This document shows positions 61,835 to 64,000 of a stretch of DNA of 64,000 nt, piece after piece. Made by a program: the position numbers and the translations under genes. Source of the stretch: Lachnospiraceae bacterium (GTDB taxonomy: Bacteria; Bacillota; Clostridia; Lachnospirales; Lachnospiraceae); the NCBI GenBank assembly GCA_021770785.1, contig JAETQH010000021.1:1-64000 (forward strand). Reading direction: 5' to 3'. The notes under the pieces are model-generated. The model did no database searches, was not told the DNA's origin, and saw nothing but the letters and a program-made list of their open reading frames with translations. Numbering within the stretch: position 1 is the first letter of the stretch; each line of letters opens with the position of its first letter.

Positions 61835-64000
61835 CTACATCATTTTCGTATCTTCCATTCTTTCCTCCATGAAATGGCTGATTTTAATAAACGGAAGCCT
61901 TATCACCAGTCCTATCAGCAGTCCCACCACCGCAAATATCAGCAGCTGTGCCAAATTCTTTACATAGAAGTCGCCGTACATTCCACCGATGGTTTCACGC
62001 ATAGCGTTGATGGCATAAGGGAACGGGAAGAAAATATAAATATTGCGGTAAATCTCTGGCAGAAGCTCGATAGGGAAAGTTCCCCCTGAGCCTGCAATCT
62101 GAATGACCATTATCACCACCGCCAATGCTTTTCCGATATCTCCAAAAGCAAGGGCAAGGGAGTAGATAAACACCGTAAAAGTAAAGCTTGCCAGAGAAGC
62201 CACAAGCCAGAACAATCCCGGATGAAGTATCTGGCAGCCCAGCAGATAAATATCGCCCAGCACAATAACGGCAGCCTGAACCTGTCCCATTACAAAAAAC
62301 AACAGATATCTGCCGAAATACAGATGATAGGATTTTACATGTTCTAGTCCCCTGGGTTCTGCTTTTACCTTAATCAGCGCCACTAACACCGTTCCTCCTA
62401 CCCAGATGGCAAGAATCGTATAGAAAGGCGTCATGGCAGAACCATAGTTTTCGATGGGGTATACCGCCTCCGTAGTCACTTTCACAGGCTCCGAGAAAAA
62501 CTCGCCGTAAGCCTCCGGGTCGCCCTTTAAAAAGGTGAGCAGCGCCATAACCTTCTCGTCCTCACTGACAGAATCCAGCTTTTCCAACAACTCCGTCAGC
62601 TTTCCGCTGACCTCCTGCAGCACTGTCTGTACCTGCTCTAAACTGTCGCTGGTTTCCGTAACCGTCATTTCAATGCCGGAAAATATCGTGCCAACATTTC
62701 CCATCGTATTGTTCAGATTGGAAAGCAGGGTGGAAACATTGTCTAGCATCTGCTCCATGCTGTCGATGACGCTTGTCATCTGCGGCACTAAGCTGTTCAC
62801 ATAAACCTGTTCTATATTTGCCACTGACTCACTGCACATGGAAAGCAGCTGGGTCATATTTCCAATAGAATTATTGACTGTATCCGCTACCTGGCTGCCG
62901 GAAACATCTACTCCCGCTGCCACCTGGCTGCCCGATCCTGCAAGGGTCTGGTTAATACTGTTGATGGCAGTCTGGATATCAGAAGCTCCCCCGTTCATGG
63001 AATCAATACTATTTAAAATATCGCTGATTATCTTTTTCTCTTCCTCGGAAAGGCTGCCCTCTAATGCCATGGTTTTTAAGTGGCTCTGTAAATCCACCAG
63101 CTGTCCCTGGAGTATTGCGGTATCTGCCGCCGTCTGTCCCAAGCTGTCCGCCGTCTTCTGGGCATCCTCCGCTAAGCTGGTTCCGCTGATGTCACGGTTA
63201 ATCTGATCGATGGAATTTTTTATCTGATCCATGGTCTGCTGTACATTCTGGCTGAAAGAAGCCAGTGTAGTCTGGGTCTCTGTCAGGCTGTTTTTCGTAT
63301 CAGAAAAACTCTTCTCCCCGTTTTCGATATCCTTGCTCAAACTCGGAATACTGCCCTTTGCCTCCGCAACAGACTGGCTCAGCGCCTCGTTGCCCTCAAT
63401 AAAGGTATCAATCATCTTATTATAGGAAATGAGGTTTTCGTTGAGCTTTTCTAGTTTTTCCTGAAATGCGGCAACTTTATCCCCATTCTCCATTTCCTCC
63501 GAAAGGCTGTTTGTCTCCGTAAAAATGCTGCTTGCCACCACCTCAATAAAGGTTTCGTTAATGCTCTGCTTTAAGGTGGAAACTGCCGTGTCTGTAATCT
63601 TTATGGCAATGGCATTTTTCTTTTCATTTTCATAATAGATGATGGAGGGGCTTTTAAAATCCTCCCTGAAAAAATTGTACATGCTGTATGTAAAATCTTC
63701 GGAAATCACAACGGCAGCATAATATTCCCCGCTGTATACCCCGTCAACTGCCGCCTGCCTGTCATCTAAAAACACCCAGCCGATGGAAGTGTTTTCCTTT
63801 AACTGATCTAACACCTGATCTCCCATATTTTCCGTAGTGCCGTCCTGCATGGTGTAGCCCTTATCCTCCGATACGGCAGCAATCTTAATATTTGATGTAT
63901 TCGCATAGGGATCCCAGTTTGCATAGATATTAAACCAGGCATACAGAGATGGTATGATACAAAGACCTATGGCTATCATCAGCGCAAAGGGATTTTTGAT
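61835..64000 (-). CDS. YhgE/Pip-family membrane protein (5' end outside window)
   Basis: The frame is open to the window edge. The track Met at 63979 is internal, since codons IKNPFAL precede it and align with the N-terminus of the paralogue at 59260 (ILKNVVAV...). At least 721 residues. Same plan: N-terminal TM (GLCIIPSLYAWFNIYANWDPY), long Ser/Gln-rich helical extracellular part, C-terminal TMs (ILAIWVGGTVLVALIKV, GDIGKALAVVIMVIQIAGSG). It and the 59260 gene look like a duplicated pair. Confidence 0.9.
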   Translation of the reverse strand: MKNPFALMIAIGLCIIPSLYAWFNIYANWDPYANTSNIKIAAVSEDKGYTMQDGTTENMGDQVLDQLKENTSIGWVFLDDRQAAVDGVYSGEYYAAVVISEDFTYSMYNFFREDFKSPSIIYYENEKKNAIAIKITDTAVSTLKQSINETFIEVVASSIFTETNSLSEEMENGDKVAAFQEKLEKLNENLISYNKMIDTFIEGNEALSQSVAEAKGSIPSLSKDIENGEKSFSDTKNSLTETQTTLASFSQNVQQTMDQIKNSIDQINRDISGTSLAEDAQKTADSLGQTAADTAILQGQLVDLQSHLKTMALEGSLSEEEKKIISDILNSIDSMNGGASDIQTAINSINQTLAGSGSQVAAGVDVSGSQVADTVNNSIGNMTQLLSMCSESVANIEQVYVNSLVPQMTSVIDSMEQMLDNVSTLLSNLNNTMGNVGTIFSGIEMTVTETSDSLEQVQTVLQEVSGKLTELLEKLDSVSEDEKVMALLTFLKGDPEAYGEFFSEPVKVTTEAVYPIENYGSAMTPFYTILAIWVGGTVLVALIKVKAEPRGLEHVKSYHLYFGRYLLFFVMGQVQAAVIVLGDIYLLGCQILHPGLFWLVASLASFTFTVFIYSLALAFGDIGKALAVVIMVIQIAGSGGTFPIELLPEIYRNIYIFFPFPYAINAMRETIGGMYGDFYVKNLAQLLIFAVVGLLIGLVIRLPFIKISHFMEERMEDTKMM

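Noticed and set aside
63979-63981. ATG 63979 as the true start of the second YhgE-like protein
   Set aside because: Upstream in-frame codons continue to the window edge and align with the N-terminus of the paralogue.

Overview
The window looks like a chromosomal segment of a gut-type Firmicute, most likely a Lachnospiraceae (Clostridia) member. Pointers are the AGGAGG-type ribosome binding sites, A+T-rich sigma-A promoters, two T-box leaders in front of aminoacyl-tRNA synthetase genes, ATP-type PEP carboxykinase, a Rex/Nnr/Alr/EndoA cluster, a Re-type citrate synthase-like gene and a BspA-like leucine-rich-repeat surface protein. Species cannot be named from the sequence alone.

Layout. 1-1767: 5' part of a secreted BspA-like protein (minus strand, cut by the window edge). 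2-16 kb: a long run of minus-strand housekeeping genes: yebC; a CNNM/CBS/CorC membrane protein; an orphan EndoA/MazF RNase, alanine racemase and Nnr; a coiled-coil protein and Rex; an ABC-F ATPase; then a glutamate-precursor unit (Re-citrate synthase-like gene, GntR/FCD regulator, NADP isocitrate dehydrogenase) led by a sigma-A promoter with a perfect 22-bp palindromic operator; and a pseudo-receiver protein. 15.7-21.9 kb: a cysteine/glycine-rich small protein, a 49-aa minus-strand ORF missed by the ORF track, two small plus-strand genes, a secreted InlB-repeat/propeller protein, an EF-G paralogue and prephenate dehydrogenase.

21.9-36.2 kb: pheS-pheT-queA behind a Phe T-box. They are followed on the same strand by a complete Wadjet (Jet) SMC anti-plasmid system in the order jetD-jetA-jetB-jetC, and then by a HipA-like kinase gene 81 nt downstream of jetC. 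The kinase ends inside the terminator it shares with convergent tyrA. 36.2-48.5 kb: YihY, a SpoIID/LytB-domain protein, a structured RNA with its own promoter (probable 6S RNA), pckA, cdd, Si-type citrate synthase, a CheY/CheX-like pair, threonine synthase and an AP2/degenerate-HNH protein. 48.5-58.3 kb: branched-chain amino acid genes (leuC-leuD with a divergent LysR gene; ilvN-ilvC; leuS behind a Leu T-box with a MATE transporter directly downstream), plus an internally deleted PPi-phosphofructokinase pseudogene. 58.5-64 kb: a zinc-ribbon/TM2 protein, a 59-aa membrane protein missed by the ORF track, and two YhgE/Pip-type membrane proteins flanking a small membrane protein (the last one cut by the window edge).

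The least explained items are the HipA-like kinase behind Wadjet; a two-hairpin element found between T-box terminator and start codon in both pheS and leuS leaders, with compensatory stem changes between the copies; tandem 17-nt mini-hairpins inside the Phe T-box; a 130-nt near-perfect hairpin; the Cys-rich tandem-repeat small protein; and the AP2-like protein. All calls are from reading the sequence; no database or folding program was run.
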